A DNA stretch of 64,000 bases, taken from contig OZ024785.1 in NCBI GenBank assembly GCA_964017065.1, forward strand, positions 2,251,142-2,315,141. The letters are read 5' to 3'. Positions 25,208 through 36,848 of this stretch are shown here, piece after piece. The notes below the pieces were generated by a model. The model was not told the origin of the DNA. It saw only the letters and a list, made by a program, of their open reading frames with translations, and ran no database searches. Made by a program: the position numbers and the translations under genes. Position 1 is the first letter of the stretch, and the number at the start of each line of letters is the position of its first letter. Source of the stretch: Haliclona indistincta. Taxonomy: Eukaryota; Porifera; Demospongiae; Haplosclerida; Chalinidae.

Positions 25208-28200
25208 ATGGAACACTGTCACAGACTTCTATCACTTTGCTGTGCAATGATTACCATTACGCTTGGGGCACTTATCACTGGTCCAGAACCAATGAATGTT
25301 GTCGCTCCACTCGGCTCCATCGTGACGTTCACGTGTGTAGTGAACACTACTGAGACACCAGCAGGAACGACACTGATCGGTATTAATACTGATGGATTGG
25401 TTACTTGGTTAGTAAACGGTACTGTCTTGGCACCCAATACTGACCAGAACGTGATTGTGAACGGTTCATTACAAATTGGTACTCGTCAGTTAACAGTGAC
25501 ACAAGACTATCTTACTGGTGTACCAGTTCAATGTCAGGTTATTGTGCTATTGTCGAATGGTGATACTATGAGATTCAGGACCAATAATGCTACTCTAACG
25601 GCTTATGGTGAGCATGTATATATTCTGATATCGTCTGCACTTGACGTCCACTGCACACACACTCTCTCTCATATCTCCGCAGGTCCACCTGAGGCACCAT
25701 CAAACCTCACATCAACACAGTCTGGTGGCAATGCTCAGATATTATCATGGAGTGCTCCATCCTCTCCAGTACAGCTACACTACACTGTCACAGTGTGGAC
25801 CAACACCAGTACCATCACAATGTTCAATACCTCCTCCACCACCATCACTATCAGTAGAGACAACATCACTACCAGTGACTCCACATCAGAGTGTGATCAG
25901 TATGTGTGGAGTGTCACTGCTATCAATCCTGCTGGTAGCAGCCTACAGGCAAACTATTCGTCATTTTTTATGTTGGAGTCAGGTGTGTACTTTAGATATA
26001 AATGCCATTGAGCTATTTGTACTATACATTTACTGTATATAGCACCAATCAGTGTCCAATCTGATATTTGCATCACAAATGATAGCAATTGTGTTACTGT
26101 AAATTATACGGTTAGTGATCAATGTGCTAAGAATAATTTATTTGTACGCAATAATTTCATTATTTTTACAGGCTAACAGTTGTACTAATACTGCAGAAGT
26201 AACTTATACAATAGTTGTGAGAGACACATGTAGTGATGCTGAAGTGACTATTCCTAGTGGTAGCATGAGACACTACAATATACCATACACTATGAACTGT
26301 ACTAATATCATTATCATTGCTAGCAATTCACATGGGATGTCACCAAACCATTCAGTCAATACAACTAGTCCCAGTGAGCCAGTCTACCACAACATTTGAT
26401 AACATTGTATTATAAAACATTTTCAGGTTACTGTACCAAACCAGTACAGATGTGTTCAGCAAGTAAGAATGCTGTACAGCTTATGTACATTTTTATGTAT
26501 TATTTGTGACCAATGCATCTTTAGTTATTACAACCACATCATCTCAAAGTCTGGCGACCATTTCTCCAATCATTGGCAGTATCACTCCTTCATCAGGTAA
26601 CCACCGACTGATGCATGGTTGATAATCATGATGATGGAGATATCCTTTCGTTACAGAGACGATTGTAATCATTGCTAGTAGTGTGGCTGGAGTATTACTA
26701 GCATTGATAGTGTTATTGTCACTAATACTGATTGTAACACTCATATGCTGCAAACTGAAACAGAAGAAAGGAGAAGCTAATATCACCAGCAAGAGTATGT
26801 TGTGATAAAGCCATTTACACACTATCCATTTAAATTTCTTTTCCCCTGTTCTAGAATCTGAATCAGAATTGTGAGGAATCACTATTTATTTTTGTGAATT
26901 TTTGTATCATTCAAATGTTATATAGAGGTAAAATGACACTGCCATCAACTATGATAGGACTACAGACAAATGTAATAAGTTTATTCATACTCATGTCATC
27001 ATGTGGTTTAAAATTATGTTATATAGTCTGGCGATTACATGGATCCTATCGATGCTAAATATCAAATGGAAAAATTCAAGGTATAGATAGTGTCATATGT
27101 GCTGGTGTGTATGTGATGCTCTTCTGCATAGTCATCAAATGGCGAAACATTTCACAAACAAGTTACTGTAAATCAACAACAACAGGTCAGCATAATAAGT
27201 ATATTCCAAGAATTGCTTGCACTTGTTATTTGTATCTGAAACAGTATCCTTGCCAAAATTAATACGTAGGCTGTAGACACATGTGATATGTACCGGGCAC
27301 AGGTCTAATTGACTGACATAGGTTCCGCCAGTCAATGTAGTTAACACCTCTTTCAACCCAAAGGCAGTGCCAGTATACACACAATAGGCATTTCAAAGCT
27401 ACAACATGCTAGCAACTGTAGCAAGCAAACAAATCACCTTGTGCAACTACCTGAGAGTGATTGTGATCTTATGCAACATCAATACCGTTTATTCTGTAGC
27501 CTGAGTATGCTGCTGTTGGACCAAACAGTGCTGCTGCTGCTGCTGCAGCTGGGATTGGTGACACTGACCTGTATAGCTCACCATTTGAATCGGTAAATAG
27601 TACATTATCATCTACACAGCATTCATCATACTGTACTCAATACAGAAACCTACTAGTGAACAGCAAAATGCTTTAGACAGCCCTTTATTCCATAGAAAGG
27701 TATTAAGATAAAAGGTGTTAAAAGTGATTTTTTACTCATTTCTAGACTCCACCTGCTTTGCCCTCTCGACCCCCCTCACTTGCATCTCGTCCGCCTTCCA
27801 TACCTTTTCATTCCCCATCCCGTCCTCCTTCCCTCTCATCACGGTCTCCTTCTCGCCCAACATCGTTTACCTCACGTCCTCCTTCCCTCTCATCACGCCC
27901 ACCATCTCTTCCATCACGCTCTCCCTCTCGCCCAACATCCCGTCCTCCTTCCCTTACCTCTCACGCCCCACCTCTGCCTCCACCACTACAACCACCCAGC
28001 CAGGAGTATGCTGTACTAAACCATGGTCACACCAGATCAATACCTACCTACAGAGACCAGGCTAACTATAGCTCAATCAGCAGACACCCTTCAAGACTGG
28101 TGAGTAGATAATAGACTATAATCAGTTGTGTACGGTTACTGAATTGAAGCGCTATACTGAGCTACAGTTGTTTTTACACATACTATTATGAGTGTTCCTT

Positions 28201-28345
28201 TGTGTTAGCCAAAGGAGAGCTACTCTCAGCTTCAGTTTCATCGTGACAGTGGACACAACACCATTCAACAGGTCAGTACATTAACTGTATCAACAACTAT
28301 CTGTTGTACTAACCCACTCAGGAACAAACGCTATTCTCATGTTGA
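25208..28345 (+). CDS. R3: L-type Ig/FN3 receptor with long Tyr/Pro-rich tail
   Basis: Exons: 25208-25607 (signal and Ig: ITGPEPMNVVAPLG, FTCVVN, VQCQV), 25683-25982 (FN3), 26043-26110 and 26172-26373 (T-like second domain), 26427-26462 and 26525-26596 (stalk, IITTTSSQSL), 26657-26794 (membrane helix ending CCKLKQKKGE), 26855-26870, 26926-26971, 27027-27080, 27132-27185, 27500-27592, 27646-27699, 27746-28099, 28209-28271, 28322-28345. The tail has DYMDPIDA, PEYAAV, an Ala run, DLYSSP, a Ser/Arg/Pro block (SRPPSL repeats), QEYAVL, NYSSI and SYSQL. YxxP sites fit Crk-type SH2 binding and the Pro block fits SH3 binding; both are inference. The most complete L-type gene. The last two exons are the least certain. 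Confidence 0.8.
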
Positions 28346-28559
28346 GAGCGCAAATCACAAATAATGTATCATAGTGTACTATATAGAGTTCTTTTATCCA
28401 TCCACTATTTATTCAATCATTAAATTGTTGTATAATAATCATTGCATGTACAGTGCTATAAATTATGGTTGTGTTTATTTCTCTTATACAAAGTACACAC
28501 ATGAAAGATATTATTGTTATTTTCATACAAAGCTCACCCAGTCTGAAGTTAAAAATCTG

Positions 28560-28995
28560 CAAGCGAGATATGCTAATTATCAGTACGTGAACATTGTGCA
28601 ATATCCCGTGTACCGCTGTACTTGTACACCACCACATGTTAGCCAGTTGGTACTGAACATGATAGTTCATCCGTCAAATACAGTATTTACTGGCAATAAA
28701 TGACTTCATCAGTCTACTGATGTCTACATCTGTATGGAGATTTGAGACTCATCACATGTACACAAGACCACATCAAATACCAGCATCGTGATGTATTTCC
28801 CTAGTGAATCACATGTGACTCCATCTATACATGCCTTTGTAACTTCCTCTAGGAACGTTAACTGTGCATTGCTACACCCATTGAAGTTATGTAGGCATTG
28901 GCTACTATACAAGCATTGCACACATACTTCAACTAGTGACGTGTCATTAGCACGTCACTCCCATTGGTCATCACGAGAGACCATTAGTAGTAAAA
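28560..28995 (+). repeat. About 430-bp dispersed direct repeat, copy 1
   Basis: Begins near gatatgctaattatcagtac and runs to the catcacgagagacca region. Copies occur at 29342-29775 and about 49253-49681. It contains tcatcagtctactgatg, a short palindrome. No open frame is shared by the copies. Confidence 0.8.
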
Positions 28996-29341
28996 CACTA
29001 TCACAATGTGTTGAGTAGAAGGGACTAATCATGATAAGTGCGTTGCTTTGCTGTAAGTAGACATGGGACATGACTTGTACACATTGAAATTATGGCAGCA
29101 AATATTCTGGTGTTTGTATGCTGATCTTTGTTAGTGCTAATAAACATAGCAGTTCATATAAGCCTTTGGTGGGGTCTATTTTTACTTCCTTTTCTGAGAA
29201 AAGCTTGATTTACTATCTAGATGATACTTTTGCCAACAAGACAGGCTCATGATTTACAGTAGAATACCTTCCATGTGAAAACACATGTATAAAGTTATGA
29301 TAAGTGAGTAATTTCAGTTCTAGGTTCGGTGTGGGAATCTT

Positions 29342-29775
29342 TCATAACATATGCTAATTATCAGTACGTGAGCATTGTGCAATATCCCATGTATCGCTGT
29401 TCTTGTACAGTACCACATGTTAGCAAGTTGGTAGCCGAACATGATAGTTCATCCGTCAAATGCAGTATTTACTGACAATAAATGGCTTCATCAGTCTACT
29501 GATGTCTACACCTGTAAGGAGATTTGAGACACATCACATGTACGCAAGGACCACATCAAATACCAGCATTGTGGTGTATTTCCCTAGTGAATCACATGTG
29601 ACTCCATCTATACATGTACTATTCCCTTTGTACCTTCCTCATAGAATGTCAACTGTACATTGCTACACCTATTGAAGTTATGTAGGCATTGGCTACTATA
29701 CAAGCATTGCACACATACTTCAACTAGTGATGTGCCATATTAACACGTCACTCCCATTGGTCATCACGAGAGACC
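29342..29775 (+). repeat. About 430-bp dispersed direct repeat, copy 2
   Basis: Same sequence as 28560-28995 with scattered substitutions and small indels. Tandem duplicate 780 bp downstream. Confidence 0.8.
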
Positions 29776-30423
29776 AACATATATAGTAGTAAAATACTAT
29801 CACGATGTGTTGAGTAGAAGAGGAGTGATCATAATAAGTGTGTTGATTTGCTGCAAAGGCTCAACTCTCGGTTAGATAAGTCTCACTATTGTACATATCC
29901 TAGCATGCAGTGGTATCATTTTTCTTCACAGAGAGCAACTTCATTATCTGACCAGAGATGTAGTGATTCAATCTGCTACACTGCACTTTAAATCAATCAT
30001 AAAGTAGCTATAAACAGCATTGATGCAAGTGATGTTTTTACCATGTCTGCTACATTCTATGAGCTTCATATGCACATGAGCTCTACCCACTTTGCATGCA
30101 CTATACTTACACTTATTTAGGCTAGCTTAATAGTAAATTGCGAAAGTGGTACGTGATAGTGATTTAATTTTGGGGAGTGAGAAAGGGATAATGTAACAGA
30201 TATATTGCACCAACTTGTTTCCTGTTTACTATAACTAGTAGACCTATCCGCTCATCATACGTCACTAAAGTTTCCATGACCAAAATTGGTATCAGCAAAT
30301 CAAGGATTTTTGATTTGTGTATTCCAGGTACACAACAAGTACGTATGGTGTAATAATAGCCATGCAGATTATATTAATCAATTGCTAAACCCTTAAAGTA
30401 TCGTTTCTAGCTAAAAATGTCTA

Positions 30424-30811
30424 CAGTGTAACCTCGATTATCCGGACAGCTTTGGACACAGAAAATTTCTAGACGTCCGGATAACCGAAAAAGTCCGGAT
30501 AACGAAAATCAAAATGGCGGCCGTTCACAAGCATCCGAACGATGGCAATACAGGCTTAGATCGATGAGATCGCACTCTGCAAACATTGTTTCCTACCGTG
30601 GGGAGGTGAAATAAACCAGACCGCTTGGCTACAGAACTGCGAGCAAACAGCAGCGTGGCGGTTAATTATATTCATAACGAGTAACATTAATGTCAGTGCT
30701 AATTATATTCATAGAATTTCGTTCATACAATTATCAAAAACAAGCTCCTCCAGCTAGTCCAGACAATCGAGGGTCCGGATAATCGAGGTCCGGATAATCG
30801 AGGTTGCACTG
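30424..30811. mobile_element. Pogo/Tigger-like MITE just upstream of R4
   Basis: The ends cagtgtaacctcgattatcc and ggataatcgaggttgcactg are inverted repeats, flanked by TA on both sides (30422-30423, 30812-30813). The ends and the repeated tccggataa motifs match pogo/Tigger-type elements. No transposase frame. It ends 48 bp before the R4 start codon. Confidence 0.85.
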
Positions 30812-30859
30812 TATTTCCAATTATTTTCATGAGATCTTTTCTCAACAATTGCTCGAGGA

Positions 30860-32623
30860 ATGGAGATCTTGTCAAGAAGCTGTGCAGTGATACTTATCTT
30901 TATCTTATTGATACAATGTACAGCAGCTAGTCTAGTCCAAGGTCCTGAACCAGTGAGTGTCCTTGCACCGGTTGGAAGCTTTGTGGAGTTCACCTGCACA
31001 GTGAATCTCTCTGAGTCTGAATTGGCTGCAGGCACCTACTTCGCTCCTATTCGATGGTGGATAAACAATGCTCTGTTGATCAGAATGAACCAAGCAGTGA
31101 CAGGCAATACAGTTACTCTTGAAGTAGCAATGAGCTACATCTCAGCAGCTGCTTCAGTTCAGTGTAGCACACTATTAAATGGAACCACTGAAGTCTTTAG
31201 TGACATGACTGCTACTCTAACAGCATACGGTATAGTACAGTTTGCTCATTTTAGTTCATTATTGTCATTCTCACAACAGGTCCACCTGAGGCACCATCAA
31301 ACCTCACATCAACACAGTCCAGTGACAATGCTCTGATATTATCATGGAGTGCTCCATCCTCTCCAGTACAGCTACACTACACTGTCACAGTGTGGACCAA
31401 CACCAGTACCATCACAATGTTCAATACCTCCTCCACCACCATCACTATCAGTAGAGACAACATCACTACCAGTGACTCCACATCAGAGTGTGATCAGTAT
31501 GTGTGGAGTGTCACTGCTATCAATCCTGCTGGTACCAGTACACCTACTAACACTGCAGTAACATCAGGTTTGATGCTTTACTTCTATTGATTAAGTGTAT
31601 GAATGTTAAGTTTATACTAAAGCATCAACTCCAGTTGGTGGTGTACTCAGTTTACTGTATACAAGCAACTCACTAGCCATATCACTGAAAGTAAGAAAGC
31701 TTTTAATTTTGTATTACATGTACGAAATAATCTTTGTTCCAATTTTAAAGGGTGTTCAGTGTTTGATTGGTGATGTTAATTTCAGTATTGTTCTGAGCAG
31801 TATTTGCAGCAGTGCTAGTGTGTCTGACAGTATTGTACAGCTGGTCCCTATCAATGATAGTGTACAGTACACACTACCAGTATCACACAGTTGGACCAAC
31901 ATCACACTATTAGTAGAGAATCAATACGCCACACTCACACACACTGTTGATATCAATCAAACAGGTATCATGTAAAAGGTCACTTTTCATATTTTTAAAT
32001 CATTCCTTCACAGAGGTTTGTGCTACTGTATTACAAACTCTTGCAATCAATAGTAAGATGATGCATTTTAGTTTAGTTTGATTCAACCCATGCACAGATA
32101 CATCAGTGATTAGTGTGCTCCCATCTCTCACATCATCACCTTCAATAGTTACATGTAGCCTTTCGAGTGAGTTGCATTATACTACTGAGTATTGAATTGT
32201 CAATATGACTCACACAGATCATCAACTCTTATGGCTGATATTGGTAGTACCAATAATAGTAGCACTAGTATTATCATTAGTAGCACATGTAATCATTGCT
32301 TGTTTAGGCTGGAAAAAGTGCAGTGCCAATAAAGTGAGTGCTGTATAATCATGTCGTTTTTATATTTATCATGTTTAGCATAAAAGAAATATTGATCCAG
32401 ACATAAAAATGGATATCAATGATGCTTATGGTATAGCGATGAACCACCAGGTGAGCTGCAGTCATTAAAAAACAATTATTGAACAATACTTTCAATACAG
32501 AGTAGATCACTTGATGGTAGACAGCAATCAGTGTTTCTTGATGAAGTGCAATATGATGAGATTGATCCTAATACAACAGGATTCATTACCTCCACTAACA
32601 TTGCTTACTCTGTGCACCCATAA
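30860..32623 (+). CDS. R4: S-type Ig/FN3 receptor with ITIM-like tail
   Basis: Exons: 30860-31229 (signal MEILSRSCAVILIFILLIQC, then Ig: GPEPVSVLAPVGS, FTCTVN, VQCST), 31280-31567 (FN3), 31635-31690 and 31751-31964 (second FN3-like domain), 32014-32052 and 32098-32166 (Ser/Thr stalk), 32218-32333 (membrane helix ending GWKKCSANK), 32379-32450, 32501-32623. All join in frame. The tail has NDAYGIA and near its end LDEVQYDEID; VQYDEI fits the ITIM consensus (S/I/V/L)xYxx(I/V/L). It is probably an inhibitory-type or phosphatase-recruiting receptor. One splice acceptor (31634) has moved six bases downstream compared with paralogues, dropping two residues. Confidence 0.87.
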
Positions 32624-32662
32624 CTTACTGAAATTTTATCAGTGTAGTTACTACAACAAGAC

Positions 32663-32668
32663 AATAAA
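32663..32668 (+). terminator. Poly(A) signal of R4
   Basis: AATAAA lies 40 bp after the stop in a block (acaacaagacaataaa) that is conserved after R5 (37164), R7 (42224) and, as tgaaataagacaataaa, the tail relic at 59626. Confidence 0.6.
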
Positions 32669-32965
32669 TTGATGATATTGATCTGATCAGATGCTGTGAA
32701 TGACAGTTTGAGATTTTAAAACCGGCATAAACAGAGAGTAGATACTACGTACATTAAATATTATAGCTCATGTTGGTTGCCTGCCTAAGTATTATAGGTA
32801 GGTCTGGTGTAGCTGACTAGTACACAGTGTAGTCATGCAATAACAGGGCAGCAAAATTGAGGTGCTTGTGTGCTGTTACGTTTGCTGATGTTAATGTACA
32901 TGTACTGACATTATATAATACTCATTATGCATCTGTAGAGTACAGTACACAGCAAGTAACCTGTT

Positions 32966-33125
32966 CATACAACGTCTCCGTGGGTCAGTTCACAACTGTT
33001 TACTCCTTTTTTTCTCGATTGATCGGTCACTTGGGAATTGCCTATAGAATACTAAAGTCGAGGGTACGTAAATGAAGTTCTTCATGTTCTTCAGTCTTCA
33101 TGAGTCTACTGTATCTTTTCAAGAA
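32966..33125 (+). promoter_or_regulatory. Conserved upstream block of R5
   Basis: About 160 bp ending at the start codon, including cgattgatcggtcacttggg and aagtcgagggtacgtaaatg, is nearly the same upstream of R6 (37451-37611), R8 (42510-42681) and R12 (52461-52630), and more diverged before R7. Likely shared promoter and 5' leader. An in-frame ATG exists at 33072, but the paralogue-supported start is 33126. Confidence 0.55.
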
Positions 33126-33682
33126 ATGGAGATCTTTTCAAGAAGTTGTGCATTGATTCTTGTCTTCATTTTGATACTACAATGTACAGCAGCTAGTCTA
33201 GTCCAAGGTCCTGAACCAGTGAGTGTCCTTGCACCAGTTGGAAGCTTTGTGGAGTTCAATTGCACTGTGAATCCCTCTGAATTGCCTGCAAACACCTTCT
33301 ACGATCCTATTCAATGGAGGATAAATGATGCTTTATTGATAAGGATGGGCCAGGCAGTGGTAGACAATCCAGCTAATCTTGAAGTGACAACAAGCTACAT
33401 CTCAATAGCTGCTTCAGTTCAGTGTAGCATACAATTGAATGGAACCATTGAAGTCTTTAGTGACATGACTGCTACCCTAACAGCATATGGTATGGTACAG
33501 TTTGCTCATTTTAGTTAACTATTGTCATTCTTTACAGGTCCACCTGATGCACCATCATACCTCACATCAACACAGTCCAGTGACAATGCTCTGATATTAT
33601 CATGGAGTGCTCCATCCTCTCCAGTACAGCTACACTACACTGTCACAGTGTGGACCAACACCAGTACCATCACAATGTTCAA

Positions 33683-34333
33683 AAGTAAAGTAAAAAATCT
33701 TTAACAAAAAAACTGAAAAGTGTAGGGATGACTCTTAAAAAAGGAAAGGAACAAGATGGGATGATGCTTGCAAAAGTAAAGGAACAAGATGGAATAATGC
33801 TTGCAAATGTAAAAGTCCCAAGTATCCCTACATCAGCGGCTTGCTGCGACGACGTGCAATTGACAAATGCGGAATCCTCTTCTTATACCTTTTAATTACA
33901 ACCGTCAATTACTTATCAGACCGTGTCCTCCAAAACACAGATACCTCTAGTTATTTACAACTGTCAACTACTTCATCGGACTGCGTCCTCCAAACACAAC
34001 TACCTGCAGCTTATTTACAACTGTCAACTACGTCATCGGACTGCGTCCTCCTAAACACAGATACCTCTAGTTATTCACAACCGTCAATTACTTCATCGGA
34101 CTGCGTCCTCCAAACACAGATACCTCTAGTTATTCACAACCGTCAATTACTCCATCGGACTGCGTCCTCCTTCAAGCCGCTGATGTAGGGATACTTGGGA
34201 CTTTTACATTTGCAAGCATTATTCCATCTTGTTCCTTTACTTTTGCAAGCATCATCCCATCTTGTTCCTTTCCTTTTTTAAGAGTCATCCCTACACTTTT
34301 CAGTTTTTTTGTTAAAGATTTTTTACTTTACTT
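33683..34333. mobile_element. Foldback element inside the R5 FN3 exon
   Basis: The 161-bp arms 33683-33843 and 34173-34333 are near-perfect reverse complements (aagtaaagtaaaaaatcttt outward, catcagcggcttg inward). The centre holds four copies of a roughly 60-bp tandem repeat (catcggactgcgtcctcc). The 115-codon frame across it is a by-product. Confidence 0.85.
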
Positions 34334-35614
34334 GTTCCTGTAACTTTTTTGATCACTATCAGTTTGAACTTATTAGTTGTATTCTATGTTAGATGTTATT
34401 TCATTTTTACAACTCTGTGAGCAGTATATAGATACTAGTCTAGCAGAGATGCGAACGTGCACAGCCTCTTGAGAGTAAGGAGTGTGGTTGAAATGTTTTT
34501 TATTACCAATCACAATAATAATCATTCAATGAAAGGTTTAAGATAGTTAAAGAGGTTGAGGACGGAGACAGCATAATGTCAAGTCCAGGTATGATTTGAC
34601 AACATGATACTTGTTAGTATTGTAATGGATGAAGAAGAGACTAGCACAGACTAGCACTGACAATTCACTGTGATGCTGCGCGGAGCCTAAATAGTAGGAG
34701 CACGCCTAGTAGTCAATATCACACTCACAGAGGCTTCTAGTCCTTTACAACTTACGCTGCGTGGTGTAGGAACCTTACTGTGCGTAGAATATTGCCGCCG
34801 GTAAGCAGGCTAGCCACTTACTCAACTTGAGTTGTTCACGTCGGTGTAAGTTAGCTTTAACCCGCCATCTGAAGCTTTAACGAACAGATCGGTGTTATTT
34901 AGGGTATAGTACTGGTCTAGACACATTTTCATACCTCTGGCTTGCGCGCTGAAGCGTCCAGAGCAGAGACAAAACGCAGCAAGAGAGATAGCTGCAAAAC
35001 TGATGTGGGCGGAGTTAATGATAAGAAGCGACAAGAGGGTTAATTAATGAAGTCGCTAGTCCAAAACGGTCCTAAAACCATGTTTTTCAATGATTACTCG
35101 CTTCTGGTAGTGTTTGATGCCTATCTAAGAAGTAAGTGCACTAACCAAGATATATACACATACGATGGTGCAGGTTTGGTAGTGATTCGTTCACTCAGGA
35201 CAGCGCTATGCTTGTCAAAGAAGAAGAAGAAGAAGAAGAAGAAGAAAGATGAACAATTCGCGTGGGCGGCGATTTCAGTTTACCACTTTAGAAACGTCTG
35301 CCAGCTTAGCCAAAGGTATTTCCATGCTCAGAACAATCGCCTGATCAATCCTAGATGTCTAGAATCTCGAGAAACGCTATAACAGCGAAGATCTGCAAAT
35401 GCTCTCTGTCTTGATTTTCGTCGTCAAGCAAGCAGTCCCGGCGATTTTCATAGACGTTTTACAAGCGCTTACACTTCAGAGTCACTTAGAGATAGTTAAA
35501 ATGCAGTATAGATGTATAATAGTAGAGATATGTGCGAAAACTCATTTTCACACATGAGTAGCCGCCATCTTAATTCGAGGTCATCCCTACATATCATTGC
35601 CTATCGGCAATGAT
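34334..35614. mobile_element. Remainder of the R5 insertion, unclassified
   Basis: Unassigned sequence between the foldback and the resumed FN3 exon. It includes a GAA microsatellite (35219-35247) and ends with the hairpin repeat tcattgcctatcggcaatga at 35594-35613. tgtagggatgac occurs near both ends of the whole insert in inverse orientation, so foldback and remainder may be one composite element. Confidence 0.5.
35219..35247 (+). repeat. GAA microsatellite
   Basis: About nine to ten GAA triplets in a row. Confidence 0.9.
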
Positions 35615-36754
35615 AATACCTCCTCCACCACCATCACTATCAGTAGAGACAACATCACTACCAGTGACTCCACATCAGAGTGTGATCAGTATGTGTGGAG
35701 TGTCACTGCTATCAATCCTGCTGGTACCAGTACACCAGCCAATCATAGCTTTATGTTGGAGTCAGGTGAGTGTGTTTAATTTAAATCATTTTTTTAATCT
35801 TTTTATCTGTCATTTTCTAGCACTAATTAGTCTTCAATCTGATATCTGTATCTCAAATGAAAGCAGTTGTGCTACAGTCAACTATGCGGTTAGTGATTGA
35901 TGTGATGTAAGTGCATAATTTTCTTATCAGGCCTACAGCTGTACTAACACTGCAGACTTGAAGTACACAATAGTTGTGAGAGATGAATGCAATGATACAG
36001 TCAACACAGTTAACAGTGATGGTAGTGGCAGTTACAATGTACCATACACTGTGGACTGTACCAATATCACTATCATTGCTGAGAACGTATTTGGTATACT
36101 AGAGCATTTAGTCAATACAACAGGTCAAGGTGAGTGAATCGACTTCATCGAAATCATGCAATTCATAATTATTATATTTTCAGAATACTGTAGCAGACCA
36201 GTAGATATGTGTTCATTGAGTAAGTAGCACTCAATGACTCAATGTGCATTTGTTATGAATCTTTTGCTAATACAGACACATCATCTCCAAGTCGGCCAAC
36301 TAGCTCTAGTGTATCACCATCATCATCAGGTAGCCTAGAACTAACACTGATGATTCTATTGGAGATGTGTTTCTTTGTATAGTGACAATCGTAATCATTG
36401 CTAGTAGCCTAACAGCTGGTCTGATAGTGGTATTGTCACTAATACTGATCGGAGCACTCATACACTGCAAACTGAAAAAAACTGACACTATAAATATTAC
36501 TAGCAAGGGCATGTGATGATGAGACCTCGTGCAAACATTTTTTATGTTCTGTTTTATTATTTTTTATTTGTAGAGGCATCGTCAGCACTGTAAGAAAATT
36601 ATAATTGTCAATAATATTAATTAATTTTTTGTTATCAGAGATAAAACTACTCCGTCATCAACTATGAAAGAGCTTCAGATTGACGTAAGTGATGTCTTTT
36701 GATGAATTTTGTGATAATTTTATAATATGTCGCTTAGTTGGCAGACAATGTCAT

Positions 36755-36848
36755 ACTTAGTTGGTAATACCAGCAATAGCACTATAGTAATCATTGCTTG
36801 TATATGCTGGATAAAGTGCTAGCTGTGATAGTAATATTGCTATTGTGA
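36755..36848 (+). pseudogene. Relic S-type transmembrane exon in an R5 intron
   Basis: Resembles the S-type membrane exon (gttggtaataccagcaatag, then tgctggataaagtgc) but has lost its frame. It lies between the T membrane unit and the shared ITIM tail exons, showing that a T-type extracellular/membrane unit was joined upstream of an S-type 3' end. Similar relics lie in R7 and R11. Confidence 0.7.

Larger units (their letters stand above)
28346..30423. other. R3 3' flank with duplicated non-coding DNA
   Basis: No supported gene. Much of it is a segmental duplicate of about 49040-50040 downstream of R10. It contains an internal direct repeat, listed separately. Confidence 0.6.

Noticed and set aside
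27546..27562. ITAM in the R3 tail
   Set aside because: YAVL and YSSI are about 16 residues apart, outside the usual ITAM spacing of 6-8 (up to 12), so only single Yxx(L/I) motifs are claimed.
27715..28065. Second frame (MLKVIFYSFLDSTCF) over the R3 Pro block
   Set aside because: Frame-shifted reading of the SRPPSL repeat exon; the splice-consistent frame gives the conserved QEYAVL tail.
33841..34188. 115-codon frame between the foldback arms in R5
   Set aside because: Encoded by four copies of a 60-bp tandem repeat inside a transposable element. No known domain.
35047..35382. 111-codon frame with a Lys run
   Set aside because: It crosses the GAA microsatellite in inserted DNA and has no domain or conservation in the window.
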